Shown here piece by piece: positions 17,356 through 26,388 of a stretch of DNA of 64,000 bases. The stretch spans positions 37,776-101,775 of the forward strand of contig NZ_JAHWGH010000013.1 of assembly GCF_019334305.1 (NCBI RefSeq), in the 5' to 3' direction. Source of the stretch: Rossellomorea orangium. GTDB taxonomy: Bacteria > Bacillota > Bacilli > Bacillales > Bacillaceae_B. The position numbers were made by a program, and so were the translations under genes. The notes beneath the pieces are model-generated. The model made no database searches, had not been told where the DNA came from, and was given only the letters and a program-made list of their open reading frames with translations. Each line of letters begins with the position of its first letter. Positions within the stretch are counted from its first letter, which is position 1.

Positions 17356-18875
17356 AAAGCTTCCTCCATTGCTTGTTCTTTAGTGAAAGAATAGGACGGG
17401 TCTTCGTTCATCAGCATATTGGTTGTGATTCGGGCAGATTCCAGTATCGTAGGCAATCCGCTTCCAGGATGAGTGCCTCCTCCGACCAGCCAGCAGTTCT
17501 CAAGCTCTTCGAACCGGTTATGTGGACGGAGGGCCATCATCTGCGTTAATTGATGACCAAGGTTAAAGGTGGCCCCTTCATAAATATTGAAGTCCACTTC
17601 CCAATGACGGGGTGAAATGATTTTTTCGACCTGGATATGGTCACGGATGTTTTCAAGTCCCGCTTTCCTTTCAACCGCATCCAATACCAGGTCTCTGAAA
17701 ACTTTTTCATTCACTTGCCAATCGATCCCGCTTACGTTGTTCGGAACGGGGGCAAGGATATACAATGTGGAATGCCCTGTCGGCGCAAGTGTTGGATCTG
17801 TAACCGAAGCATTTTGAATATAAATGGAAGGATCTTCAGGAAGGGTATACGTCTCCGTTATTTCCTCAACATTTCTCTTATAATCCTCTGCGAACACGAT
17901 ACTGTGATGGGGGAGGTCATACTGTTTATCAATTCCCAAATAGATCATAAAAGTCGAACAGGAATACTTTTTCTTTTTCAGTTTTTCTTTACTGTATTTC
18001 TTTAAGACACCATCTTCAACCAGATTACTCATGACGTGGGCAAAGTCCCCATTGATGATGACTTCATCAGCGGCAATCTTTTCTCCATCTTCTGTCATGA
18101 TGCCTTTCACCACATCACGGTCTTCGATCCATAGTTTTTTGACTCCTTGGCCAAGATGGATTGAACCGCCATACTCTCTCACCACTTTTGCCATGGCCTT
18201 TGATAATTGATTCAAACCTCCGATAGGATGGAAAATGCCATATTCGTGCTCCATGAAGGAAAGAATGGAAAATGCCCCTGGACACTCCCATGGAGACATC
18301 CCTAAATACTTGGATTGAAAAGTAAAGGCTAACCGCAGTTCATGTTCTGTAAAATAATCACTCAACACGCTATAAAGCGATTTACCCAGTGACAGCTGAG
18401 GCAGCGCTCTCAAAACCTTCCAGCTGATATATTGATAATATCGATCCATCGGACTCTGCAGGATCGGTTTTAACCTCTCCATTTTTTTTCGTGTATCATT
18501 CATGAAACGGGTATACCCTTCTGCATTACCGGGATAATGGCGTTCGATTTCATCGGACAGCTTTATAGGATCTTTAAACATTTGAACCTTTCTATCCTTA
18601 AAGATGAGTTCATACATCATGGAGAGTTCCTGTAAATCCACATAGTCATGAAGATTTCTCCCTGATTCCTCAAATAATTCTTCGGCAATTTCCGGCATAC
18701 TCAAGAATGTCGGCCCTATATCGAATGTATAACCATCCATCGTAACAGAGCCATTTCGCCCGCCAACAAATGATTGCTTCTCATATACGTCTACTTTGTA
18801 CCCTTTACTGGCAAGAAGCATTGCCGCGGCCAAGCCTCCGGGACCTGCGCCAATGACGATTATTTTTTTGGCCAT
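17352..18875 (-). CDS. Second CrtN/CrtI-type carotenoid oxidoreductase (desaturase or terminal oxidase)
   Basis: A 507-residue paralogue of the downstream CrtN. It has the FAD motif IGAGPGGLAAAM at residues 6-17, YEKQSFVGGRNG, FDIGPTFLSMPE, and the C-terminal CWLVGGGTHPGSGLPTILESAR. In C30 carotenoid clusters one such paralogue desaturates and another oxidises terminal methyl groups of the carotenoid (CrtNb/CrtP type). Which applies here is not settled by sequence. The MAKK start at 18875 follows GGAGG by nine bases; an ATG five codons upstream overlaps that site. It is first in the operon, and no glycosyltransferase or acyltransferase gene follows. Confidence 0.8.
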   Translation of the reverse strand: MAKKIIVIGAGPGGLAAAMLLASKGYKVDVYEKQSFVGGRNGSVTMDGYTFDIGPTFLSMPEIAEELFEESGRNLHDYVDLQELSMMYELIFKDRKVQMFKDPIKLSDEIERHYPGNAEGYTRFMNDTRKKMERLKPILQSPMDRYYQYISWKVLRALPQLSLGKSLYSVLSDYFTEHELRLAFTFQSKYLGMSPWECPGAFSILSFMEHEYGIFHPIGGLNQLSKAMAKVVREYGGSIHLGQGVKKLWIEDRDVVKGIMTEDGEKIAADEVIINGDFAHVMSNLVEDGVLKKYSKEKLKKKKYSCSTFMIYLGIDKQYDLPHHSIVFAEDYKRNVEEITETYTLPEDPSIYIQNASVTDPTLAPTGHSTLYILAPVPNNVSGIDWQVNEKVFRDLVLDAVERKAGLENIRDHIQVEKIISPRHWEVDFNIYEGATFNLGHQLTQMMALRPHNRFEELENCWLVGGGTHPGSGLPTILESARITTNMLMNEDPSYSFTKEQAMEEAL

Positions 18876-19101
18876 CGTTATAGCCTCCAATGCTTAATTA
18901 TTTGTACATTTATTATACAATACTTATACAAATCTTTTCCACTAGAAAGAATAGATAAACTCTATTTTTCCAATTAAATATGTTTTTATCATGTATAAGC
19001 TTGTCCTATATATAATAAACTCTTAAATAACGCCTACGGATCTCTCCAATTGCATTATGTTGCTATTTTGCAACAGTGATAACTCAAGGGTTAAATAAGA
19101 A
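18876..19101 (-). promoter_or_regulatory. crt operon promoter region
   Basis: AT-rich. A TATAAT -10 candidate lies on the minus strand at 18912-18917 within a TTGTAC...TATACAA-rich segment (18902-18932) that resembles a TetR/MarR-type operator. No convincing -35 is present, which would fit an activator or alternative sigma factor. I see no gene here. Confidence 0.35.
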
Positions 19102-19146
19102 AAAGGCATAGATAAGAGTTCATCCCCCTTTACTATGCCTCCTTTT
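19102..19146 (-). terminator. Terminator after asnO
   Basis: AGGCATAG and CTATGCCT pair around a 21-base loop, followed on the minus strand by TTTTTCTTATTT. Confidence 0.75.
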
Positions 19147-19197
19147 ACTAATCATTATTAGTTTAATCTATGTTTGTACCGGTCTCTTAATTCCTTC

Positions 19198-21045
19198 CTA
19201 TTCCACAATCTCAATATTATAATCCTTGAACCAAACATGTATCTGGGCAAGATGGGCGAGGAGCTGAGGTCCTGTCATGAGCTGGCCGTACCACGGTACC
19301 TCGAAGGCAGCTCCTCCCGATGCGACAATTTCCTTCAGTTTCTTTTCATCAAACAGTTCATAAAGAATACTCGATTTGTCTTCAAGAATTTCGGTCAGCC
19401 ACTCCCCGACCAGCTTCGTATAGACCGGGTGATGGGTTTTCGGGTACGGGCTTTTCTTTCGATACAGGACTTCGTGAGGCAGGACTCCTTCAAGAGCCTT
19501 CCTCAGGATGCCTTTTTCTCTTCCTTCGTGCATTTTCATCTCCCACGGAATATTCCAGACATATTCTACAAGTCTATGGTCTGCAAAAGGCACACGTACC
19601 TCAAGGCTCGCGCCCATACTCATGCGATCCTTTCGATCTAATAACGTCGTCATGAACCAAAGTAAATTAAGGTAGAATAATTGTCTCCTCTTGGTCTCCA
19701 CTTCATTTTCCCCTTCTAATATCGGGGTTTCTGCAACGGTTCGGTCATATTGCTCCAATACGTATTCTTCAAGATTTAATTTCTTACTCCATTCTTCCTT
19801 CAAGAGACCCTGGCGTTCAGCTGTAGAGCGCATCCACGGGAAACCTCTGCGATTGAAATCTTCCGGGCGGTGGAACCACGGATACCCACCAAAGATTTCA
19901 TCCGCGCACTCACCAGAAAGCCCTACCGTAAAGTCCTGTTTGATCTCCCGGCAAAACCATAAGAGAGATGAATCCACATCGGCCATCCCCGGAAGATCCC
20001 TTACATGGACCGCTTCAATTAAATGATCCTTAAGCTCTTGCTGGCTGATTTCACAGCGGTGATGAATCGTATCGAATTCCTCAGTCATTTTTTCAATCCA
20101 TGGTGCATCGGAGTTCGGCTGAAAATCATTCGCTTTAAAGTATTGATCATTTTCCTCATAGTCAATGGAATACGTATGAAGATTCCCTTTTCCATCTTTT
20201 TTATATGAATTGGCTGCTACGGCTGTAATGGCACTGGAATCAAGTCCACCTGATAAGAAGGTACATAAGGGTACATCGGAAACAAGCTGCCTCTCTATGG
20301 CATCCGTCAGAAGAAAGCGCACTTTAGAAACGGTTTCGATAAAGGAATCGGTATGTTCCTCACTTTTCACATTCCAGTATCTCCAAATGTTCAAACCCTC
20401 TTTCGAGAAAATCATGGCATGTGCCGGACGAAGCTCCTTCACTCCTTTGAATACACCGTTTCCTGGTGTACGAGATGGCCCGAGCCCCAGCACTTCCGCC
20501 AAGCCTTCGAGGTCCACCTGCGGCAAAACATCGGGATGAGCAAGCAAAGCTTTTATCTCAGAACCGAACAAGATCCCTTCATCCTGTTCGAAATAAAATA
20601 AAGGCTTTACGCCCATTCGGTCCCTCCCAATAAATACATGCTCCTCCTCACTATCCCATACGGCAAACGCAAATATACCATTTAGATGGTGAACGCATTC
20701 TTCTCTCCACTCTATATAAGAAGTCAGCAATACCTCCGTATCAGAATGTCCGTTGAACGAATATCCCTTCTCTATAAGTACTTTCCGTAAATCTTCTGTA
20801 TTGTATAGTTCTCCGTTATAACAGATGGTGAATAGGTTATTGTTATGATGAAGGCTCATTGGCTGCCTTCCACCTGCCGGATCGACTACGATCAACCGTT
20901 TATGACCAAACGCAACGTGTCGATCCATCCATACGTTCGTTTCATCCGGCCCTCTTTTAGAAAGGGTTTCCGCCATTTTTTCAACTACATCCTTTTGTTT
21001 CGATAAATCTTGATTATAATGGATCCAACCTGTAATTCCGCACAT
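19198..21045 (-). CDS. asnO: Glutamine-hydrolysing asparagine synthase (AsnO-like)
   Basis: A 615-residue AsnB-family enzyme. Cys2 (MCGITGWIHY) is the glutaminase nucleophile once Met is removed. RGPDETNVW, CYNGELYN and DTEVLL belong to the N-terminal Ntn domain. The synthetase domain begins near residue 240, with the ATP pyrophosphatase P-loop FLSGGLDSSAI and LSGECADEIFGGY. The start at 21045 is required to put Cys at position 2 and has GAGG upstream; an in-frame Met five codons earlier is not credible. Position between yisP/crtM and yisN matches B. subtilis asnO, reported to be sporulation-linked. Asparagine synthesis is the likely reaction, though AsnB homologues can also amidate other carboxylates. 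Confidence 0.9.
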   Translation of the reverse strand: MCGITGWIHYNQDLSKQKDVVEKMAETLSKRGPDETNVWMDRHVAFGHKRLIVVDPAGGRQPMSLHHNNNLFTICYNGELYNTEDLRKVLIEKGYSFNGHSDTEVLLTSYIEWREECVHHLNGIFAFAVWDSEEEHVFIGRDRMGVKPLFYFEQDEGILFGSEIKALLAHPDVLPQVDLEGLAEVLGLGPSRTPGNGVFKGVKELRPAHAMIFSKEGLNIWRYWNVKSEEHTDSFIETVSKVRFLLTDAIERQLVSDVPLCTFLSGGLDSSAITAVAANSYKKDGKGNLHTYSIDYEENDQYFKANDFQPNSDAPWIEKMTEEFDTIHHRCEISQQELKDHLIEAVHVRDLPGMADVDSSLLWFCREIKQDFTVGLSGECADEIFGGYPWFHRPEDFNRRGFPWMRSTAERQGLLKEEWSKKLNLEEYVLEQYDRTVAETPILEGENEVETKRRQLFYLNLLWFMTTLLDRKDRMSMGASLEVRVPFADHRLVEYVWNIPWEMKMHEGREKGILRKALEGVLPHEVLYRKKSPYPKTHHPVYTKLVGEWLTEILEDKSSILYELFDEKKLKEIVASGGAAFEVPWYGQLMTGPQLLAHLAQIHVWFKDYNIEIVE

Positions 21046-21202
21046 GGTGATCATCCTCACTTTCTAGTCCAACAAACTGGGCTCACTGACACATAAATTA
21101 TTCTATGCTCACCGATAGAAATGGTTAATTGTCTCAATCAATCTTCACATGAATGAAATATGATAATTATGACAAGAAATGTAGTTAAGGAGGGATATTC
21201 AC

Positions 21203-21766
21203 TTGAGCAACATATTTCGATCAAACATTTTAAAATCCCAAAAAAGGTCCTATTCCGAAGGTACCGCTTTATTCGAGGAGGATACGTGGTTCTTTTTCGA
21301 AATCGATGCCGAGGAAGAATCTGAGCTCGAATTTTACCTCAATCATGAATTGAAAGTATATAGAGATGGCGAATGGCTTGCCGGTGTTCTCTTAGAGGAC
21401 GGGATCATTGTCACACCCTACGAAAGATTAAGAATCGAGAATGGCGATCGAATTCAAATAAAGAAGAATATATTATATTCGTTGGAGAATTTATTAGAAG
21501 AGATTTCTGATGATGCCTTTCATCAGTTTACAACAGCCTTGAACAATTTGGGTTATTCGATTTATGACAGTATCTTTTGTCACAACCACCTTGTATTCCT
21601 TGGGAACCAAAAAATCAAGGAAGGCGTGAACTTCATCACCTTCGACAACGGTGTGGAGGTGTGTGCAGTTCAGCATCACTTCACTTACTATAAAAAGAAG
21701 CGCGATCGATTTGAATTCACACTAAGCACCGGCAGGCGGATCGTGATCGAGAGTTTTAATATCTAA
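21203..21766 (+). CDS. yisN: YisN-like protein (DUF2777 family, function unknown)
   Basis: A 187-residue soluble protein, acidic in the first half (FEEDTWFFFEIDAEEESELEF) and rich in Lys and aromatic residues at the end. It begins with TTG, preceded by AAGGAGGG. I see no catalytic motif. Family assignment rests on general resemblance and on its position divergent from asnO and near yisL/yisK, as for B. subtilis yisN. Its function is unknown. It shares a bidirectional terminator with the convergent EAL-domain gene. Confidence 0.65.
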   Translation: MSNIFRSNILKSQKRSYSEGTALFEEDTWFFFEIDAEEESELEFYLNHELKVYRDGEWLAGVLLEDGIIVTPYERLRIENGDRIQIKKNILYSLENLLEEISDDAFHQFTTALNNLGYSIYDSIFCHNHLVFLGNQKIKEGVNFITFDNGVEVCAVQHHFTYYKKKRDRFEFTLSTGRRIVIESFNI

Positions 21767-21781
21767 TGATGCCCCCATAAT

Positions 21782-21824
21782 AAAAAGACCAATGCCTCCG
21801 TAATTGAAAGGCATTGGTCTTTTT
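21782..21824. terminator. Bidirectional terminator between yisN and the FIST-EAL gene
   Basis: Perfect 16-bp stem AAAAAGACCAATGCCT/AGGCATTGGTCTTTTT with A and T tracts suited to both strands. Confidence 0.93.
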
Positions 21825-24735
21825 ATGGTTTCTGGCTGGGCACAAGATTCCTTCCCTCTAAATAGGTGTTCATTTTATCAGACGACATAGGTCTCTCAAT
21901 GAGAAATCCTTGTGCATAATCACAGCCAAGCTGTTTCAGTAACTGAAATTGCTCGTTCGTTTCCACTCCTTCAGCTACAACCTTCATATTCAACCCTTTC
22001 CCCATGGTCGCTATGGACTGAACAATTGCTACATCGGGTGTATGATCATTCATATTCTGCACAAAGGATCGATCAATCTTCAGTATATGAAGGGGGAGAT
22101 GCTTCAGGTAACTGAGTGACGAATAACCAGTGCCGAAATCATCGATAGCTAGCTTCACCCCAAGATCTGCAAGGGACTTCATCACTTCGATGGTGTGGGC
22201 TGCGTCATGTAGCATGATTGTCTCGGTCAACTCTAAACAGAGATATTCAGGCTTAAGTCCTGATATCACTAATGCCTCTTTCACATCACAATGAAACGTA
22301 GGGTGCTGAAATTGTTGTGCGGAAACATTAACAGATATATAGAAGTCATCCGCTTGTTGATCTAACCATTTCTTCAACTGTAAACAAGATTCAACAAGAA
22401 CCCATTTACCAATGTCATAAATCAGCCCTGTTTCTTCTGCCAGGGGAATGAATTCAACTGGTGAAATCATTCCCCATGATGGATGATGCCACCTTAGTAA
22501 TGACTCGCATCCGATAAGGGATCGGTCAGAAATATTCATGATGGGTTGATAAGCTACGAAGAGCTCCTCGCGATCGATGGCCCTCCGCAAATGAGCTTCC
22601 ATTTCAACCTTGCGGGTATTATCTTCCTTCATGTCCCTGGAAAAATAAACGGTATTATTTCCACCTTTTGATTTGGCCCGGGTGAGAGCGGAATCTGCAT
22701 TTCTTAACAAATCGGTAGACTCTTCACCATCCCGGGGGAATATCCCTACGCCAATACTGACAGAAATGTAGAACTCTTTCCCCTGATACGTGAACGGTGC
22801 CTGAATCGTTTTCATAATAGCATCTGTAATGTCTGATATGGTGGATTCATTTACATCTTTCGTGAGCAGAACCGTAAATGTATCTCCGCTGAAACGTCCG
22901 GGATAAGCACCTTTCGGTAGAGTTGCCTGAATCCTTTTGGCAAGCTCTTTCATAATTAGATCACCTGCCCAATGACCCAGAGTATCATTGATCATTTTGA
23001 AACGGTCCATGTCCAGAAATAAAACCGCCATCTCTCGCTTCTTCTTCTTTGCCCTACTGATGTGTTCATCAACGATTTCCCTGAACTTCATCTTATTGGG
23101 GAGATCTGTTTCACCATCGTAATAAGCAAGTTGGGTAATTTTCTTTTCGAATTGCCGTTCTTTCGTGACATTCCTTCCTATCCCGAAGATCCCGACACAT
23201 TCCCCGTTAACCGTGATCGGGATATTCTTGATTTGAAAGAAATTCACTTCTCCGTTTTTGGATGCAATCGGGAGGTCATAGTACTGTTCCCTCCCTTCCA
23301 TTGCACGGTAGAAATGACGCCTTACCCTTCCCGTGTCTTCTTCTCTGATAAATTGAAGAGCTGACTTCCCGAGGATTTCATCTTTCGTAAAGCCAAATGT
23401 TTTAATGAAGGAAGGATTGAGAGAATTGAATCGGCCATTTAAATCCGTACTGTATACAAAATCTGTATTATTATCGAAGAGGGACCGGTAATACTCCTCC
23501 GATATTTGAATATTATGGGTTAATTCTTGAATATCCTTTTCAGCTGTATGGATTAAATGGGTCAACGACATCATGGCGTCTGTTTCAGGAGTTAACTGAA
23601 AGTCGACTTTCAAATCCTTGATGGGTTCTCGTACACCTTCAGAAAGTCCAAGATAGGTCAGTGAATGAGCCATAAGTTTAGGCTTACCGCCCTTTCGCCC
23701 AAACTCACCGTACGAGAAAAACCCGCTCACCTGTGAAATCCGGTTGAAATAGGAGAGCTCTTGCTTCGTCACTTCACTTATATATCTCCTTCTTGCCACA
23801 CAATTGTATACATAATGAGTTTCTACAGGATGGCGTTTCAATTGAGCAAGGAGTTTTGTCGTCGTCTGGATGATATCCTGCACGCTTGCAAATCCAAACG
23901 AAACCTCCTGCCCTTCTTCCACTTCCTGGCTCAGTTCCACACTTCCATTCGGCAGTACGTTCATGATATAGACGGCCACCGAATCATTCTTTTCTTTCGC
24001 AAGAAACGGGAATTCAATTGATGAATCTGGCAGATCCTTTACGAATCTTTCACCAAGGTACATTTCAAGCAACCGGATGGGCTTCATAAAGTTGATTCCG
24101 TCTACTATATGTCCCCTTACTTTCGTAACCTTGAATGCCGGCCCCACTTCCTGCCATTCCTCTACTGCATGGGAATGGACCATTAATCCATCCCCATTTA
24201 AAGAGGCTGAAACGAACCCGTCAGTTGAGATATGTTGATTAGTGAATACATACGTGTGGCTTTTCTGTGGAAGATCGGAAGAGACACCTCCGGCAATGAC
24301 AGTATCACCACCGCCTTCTGAAACTCCATCCAGGAACTCCTGTACGTCAAGCTGTAAATGACTTGAGAAAATAATGAATGCTTTCGTGTCCGCTTGACCG
24401 ATTTCTTCGCACATTTGTATTCCAAGCTGCTTACTGGAGTCTGATTTTTCTTGTAAAAGAGCTTTCACTTTGGTTTTTTCAAATAGTGTAAATGATAAAA
24501 CAATGCCGGATACGATTTTACCGTCTGCCACTTGTCCCTTGGAACTGCAGCCGATAAGGGTGCTTCGAGGAACTAATCTATTTATTTGATCCTGAAGCTC
24601 CTGTATGGCTTCAAGCTGGGAATTCCCTACAAATGCTTGAATGAATAAAGAAGGATGTCGATCTAACCCGTTCTCTATAATAAATTGATTCAGGGAGTGC
24701 TCGTCGTTATATATGTATTGAAAGGACTTTACCAT
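21823..24735 (-). CDS. FIST-PAS-GGDEF-EAL signalling protein (probable c-di-GMP phosphodiesterase)
   Basis: A 970-residue cytosolic protein with no membrane segment. FIST_N and FIST_C sensor domains fill about residues 1-380 (GCSSKG near residue 63), a PAS domain about 410-530 (FNSLNPSFIKTFGFTKDEIL), then GGDEF (545-705) and EAL (715-965). The GGDEF signature is SGDTF, lacking the catalytic Glu, so cyclase activity is unlikely. The EAL domain keeps the ExLxR motif (ESLLRW), ETIMLHD, DDFGTGYSSL and KIDRSF, so phosphodiesterase activity is likely. FIST domains are thought to sense small ligands such as amino acids. The ATG at 24735 is preferred over the GTG two codons upstream, which overlaps the AGGTG site. 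Confidence 0.87.
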   Translation of the reverse strand: MVKSFQYIYNDEHSLNQFIIENGLDRHPSLFIQAFVGNSQLEAIQELQDQINRLVPRSTLIGCSSKGQVADGKIVSGIVLSFTLFEKTKVKALLQEKSDSSKQLGIQMCEEIGQADTKAFIIFSSHLQLDVQEFLDGVSEGGGDTVIAGGVSSDLPQKSHTYVFTNQHISTDGFVSASLNGDGLMVHSHAVEEWQEVGPAFKVTKVRGHIVDGINFMKPIRLLEMYLGERFVKDLPDSSIEFPFLAKEKNDSVAVYIMNVLPNGSVELSQEVEEGQEVSFGFASVQDIIQTTTKLLAQLKRHPVETHYVYNCVARRRYISEVTKQELSYFNRISQVSGFFSYGEFGRKGGKPKLMAHSLTYLGLSEGVREPIKDLKVDFQLTPETDAMMSLTHLIHTAEKDIQELTHNIQISEEYYRSLFDNNTDFVYSTDLNGRFNSLNPSFIKTFGFTKDEILGKSALQFIREEDTGRVRRHFYRAMEGREQYYDLPIASKNGEVNFFQIKNIPITVNGECVGIFGIGRNVTKERQFEKKITQLAYYDGETDLPNKMKFREIVDEHISRAKKKKREMAVLFLDMDRFKMINDTLGHWAGDLIMKELAKRIQATLPKGAYPGRFSGDTFTVLLTKDVNESTISDITDAIMKTIQAPFTYQGKEFYISVSIGVGIFPRDGEESTDLLRNADSALTRAKSKGGNNTVYFSRDMKEDNTRKVEMEAHLRRAIDREELFVAYQPIMNISDRSLIGCESLLRWHHPSWGMISPVEFIPLAEETGLIYDIGKWVLVESCLQLKKWLDQQADDFYISVNVSAQQFQHPTFHCDVKEALVISGLKPEYLCLELTETIMLHDAAHTIEVMKSLADLGVKLAIDDFGTGYSSLSYLKHLPLHILKIDRSFVQNMNDHTPDVAIVQSIATMGKGLNMKVVAEGVETNEQFQLLKQLGCDYAQGFLIERPMSSDKMNTYLEGRNLVPSQKP

Positions 24736-24854
24736 TTTCACACCTACTCGAAGACGTCGTTTCTATCAAAATACCACAATTCGACAGATTTGGATATTCA
24801 TTTATATGAAAATGCTAGCAATGGACTTCCTGGACCATTTAGCTTATGACCTCG

Positions 24855-24962
24855 AGGGGCTAGCCGCCGTAGCTGGACAGGTGAGACCCCGAAGGGCGAA
24901 GCCCGAGGAGGCTCACCGCCAGCCCCGCGGAAAGCGAGCACCTGGAGAGGAAATCAACAGCC
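24855..24962. repeat. Dispersed Bacillaceae-type intergenic repeat
   Basis: A GC-rich island in an AT-rich gap. GGTGAG (24880-24885) pairs with CTCACC (24912-24917) around an inner GGGC-GAA-GCCC hairpin (24894-24904), followed by the block CCCCGCGGAAAGCGAGCACC and GGAAATCAACAGC. I recognise this combination (GGACAGGTGAGACCCCG ... GAGGAGGCTCACC ... GCGGAAAGCGAG ... GGAAATCAACAGC) as one seen repeatedly between genes in many Bacillus genomes. It has no known function. An open frame through it is fortuitous. Confidence 0.7.
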
Positions 24963-25010
24963 ACTCGCTACGTCCAAAAGCAACAATGTGTACGAAAACA
25001 GCCTAAAATA

Positions 25011-25046
25011 AAAAAAGTTGGCCCTTATACGGAGCCAACTTTTTTT
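25011..25046 (-). terminator. Terminator after yisL
   Basis: AAAAAAGTTGGC/GCCAACTTTTTT stem with an 11-base loop and a T-run on the minus strand. Confidence 0.9.
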
Positions 25047-25050
25047 CACG

Positions 25051-25422
25051 TTATGCAAATGGATGAAGACCTAACGGTAAACGTAGTCCCAAATATAAAA
25101 CAACGACTAAAGCGATGACCATCACGATCCAGAGTACATTTGTGTTCTTACCTTTATTCATGCGGACCAGAATCATTTCAAACATTCCGATCAATAAGAT
25201 TCCCACCAAACCTTTGATACCGTAAAGGGCAGGATCGATGCCTTGATGCTTCCAGAATAATAGTGCGCCCGTTAAAATGATGAGCAGATAGAATAATCGT
25301 AAGATCATATGTACAACTTTCATGCCTTTTTTCTTCCCTGCATTATGTAAGCCGACCGCTACAAAGAAAAGAATGATGGCAATGACCCACGTTGTAATAT
25401 GGGCATGTGTATTATCAAACAT
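25051..25422 (-). CDS. yisL: YisL, DUF1516 membrane protein
   Basis: A 123-residue protein with four predicted membrane helices. It begins MFDNTHAHITTWVIA and contains HMILRLFYLLIILTG and a LGLRLPLGLH ending, matching B. subtilis YisL over its length. The function is unknown. It follows yisK on the same strand by 72 bp, and a strong terminator follows. Confidence 0.88.
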   Translation of the reverse strand: MFDNTHAHITTWVIAIILFFVAVGLHNAGKKKGMKVVHMILRLFYLLIILTGALLFWKHQGIDPALYGIKGLVGILLIGMFEMILVRMNKGKNTNVLWIVMVIALVVVLYLGLRLPLGLHPFA

Positions 25423-25494
25423 ATTGAACCTCCTACAGGTAGATAGTTTACGCTCATAATATTACCACAGTCTGTACAACAACAGAAATTTTAA

Positions 25495-26364
25495 CTAGGC
25501 CTGTAACGGATTTGTCAAAATTCCAAGGGATGCGATTTCAATTTCCACTAGATCTCCCTTTTTTAAAAAACGTGGAGGCTTAAAGCCTTTTCCGACGCCT
25601 GATGGTGTACCTGTCGCAATTATGTCCCCAGGTTCCAGTGTCATCCCTTTGGATAAGGTAGAAATAATGGTTGGAACGGAGAAAATCATTTCTCCAGTAT
25701 TGGAAGACTGTCGGATTTCACCATTGACCTTTGTCTCTATGGATAAGTTATGAGGATCTCCCACTTCATCCTTAGTCACAAGGTAAGGTCCCATCGGGCA
25801 TGTTGTATCGAGACTTTTCCCGATGAAGAACTGGCCATGTTTTTTCTGAAGATCACGGGCAGTAATATCATTAAGGATGGAATAACCAAACACATACTTC
25901 ATTGCATCTTCAGGAGAGATTCCCCTCCCCTTCTTCCCTATAATTACGGCCAGTTCTCCTTCATAATCCAGCTCTTCTGTTATATCATCGTGATGAAGTA
26001 CCGTTTCCCCGTGACCGATGACCGTATTGGTTGCTTTCGTGAACATCATGATGTCCTTTGGGATATCTTGTTCACCACCCATTTCGATGGCATGATCACG
26101 ATAGTTTTTTCCGACACACATAATATTCCTCTTCGCTTTCGGAATCGGGGAAAGCCATTTCACTTCATCATGCGCAAAAGAGCGAAGAGTTCCGGCATGC
26201 TCCTTAAGGACAGCTGTCACATCCTTGAGAAAATCTTCCCCGTCTTCTATACCCTTCAGTAAATCCCTTGGTAAATCATGGACCCCGGCCAAATCAAGGA
26301 GCCTGCCATCCATCTCCACCCCAAATGTTTCTTTATCCTCCACTTTAAAACTTACGAATTTCAT
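25495..26364 (-). CDS. yisK: YisK, fumarylacetoacetate hydrolase family protein
   Basis: A 289-residue enzyme. The C-terminal FAH fold begins near residue 80 with CVGKNYRDHAIEMG. The metal-binding Glu residues lie in ELDYEGELAVIIGK, and FIGKSLDTTCPMGPYLVT and DIIATGTPSGVG are family signatures. B. subtilis YisK has been reported to decarboxylate oxaloacetate and associates with Mbl; the same is plausible here. It lies 24 bp downstream of the DUF418 gene and upstream of yisL, so the three may be co-transcribed. Confidence 0.9.
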   Translation of the reverse strand: MKFVSFKVEDKETFGVEMDGRLLDLAGVHDLPRDLLKGIEDGEDFLKDVTAVLKEHAGTLRSFAHDEVKWLSPIPKAKRNIMCVGKNYRDHAIEMGGEQDIPKDIMMFTKATNTVIGHGETVLHHDDITEELDYEGELAVIIGKKGRGISPEDAMKYVFGYSILNDITARDLQKKHGQFFIGKSLDTTCPMGPYLVTKDEVGDPHNLSIETKVNGEIRQSSNTGEMIFSVPTIISTLSKGMTLEPGDIIATGTPSGVGKGFKPPRFLKKGDLVEIEIASLGILTNPLQA

Positions 26365-26388
26365 ATTTCATATCCCCTCTCTACCGTT

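Noticed and set aside
24806..25006. Plus-strand open frame of 66 codons
   Set aside because: It spans the dispersed GC-rich repeat, has no ribosome binding site and an unnatural Arg/Pro composition.
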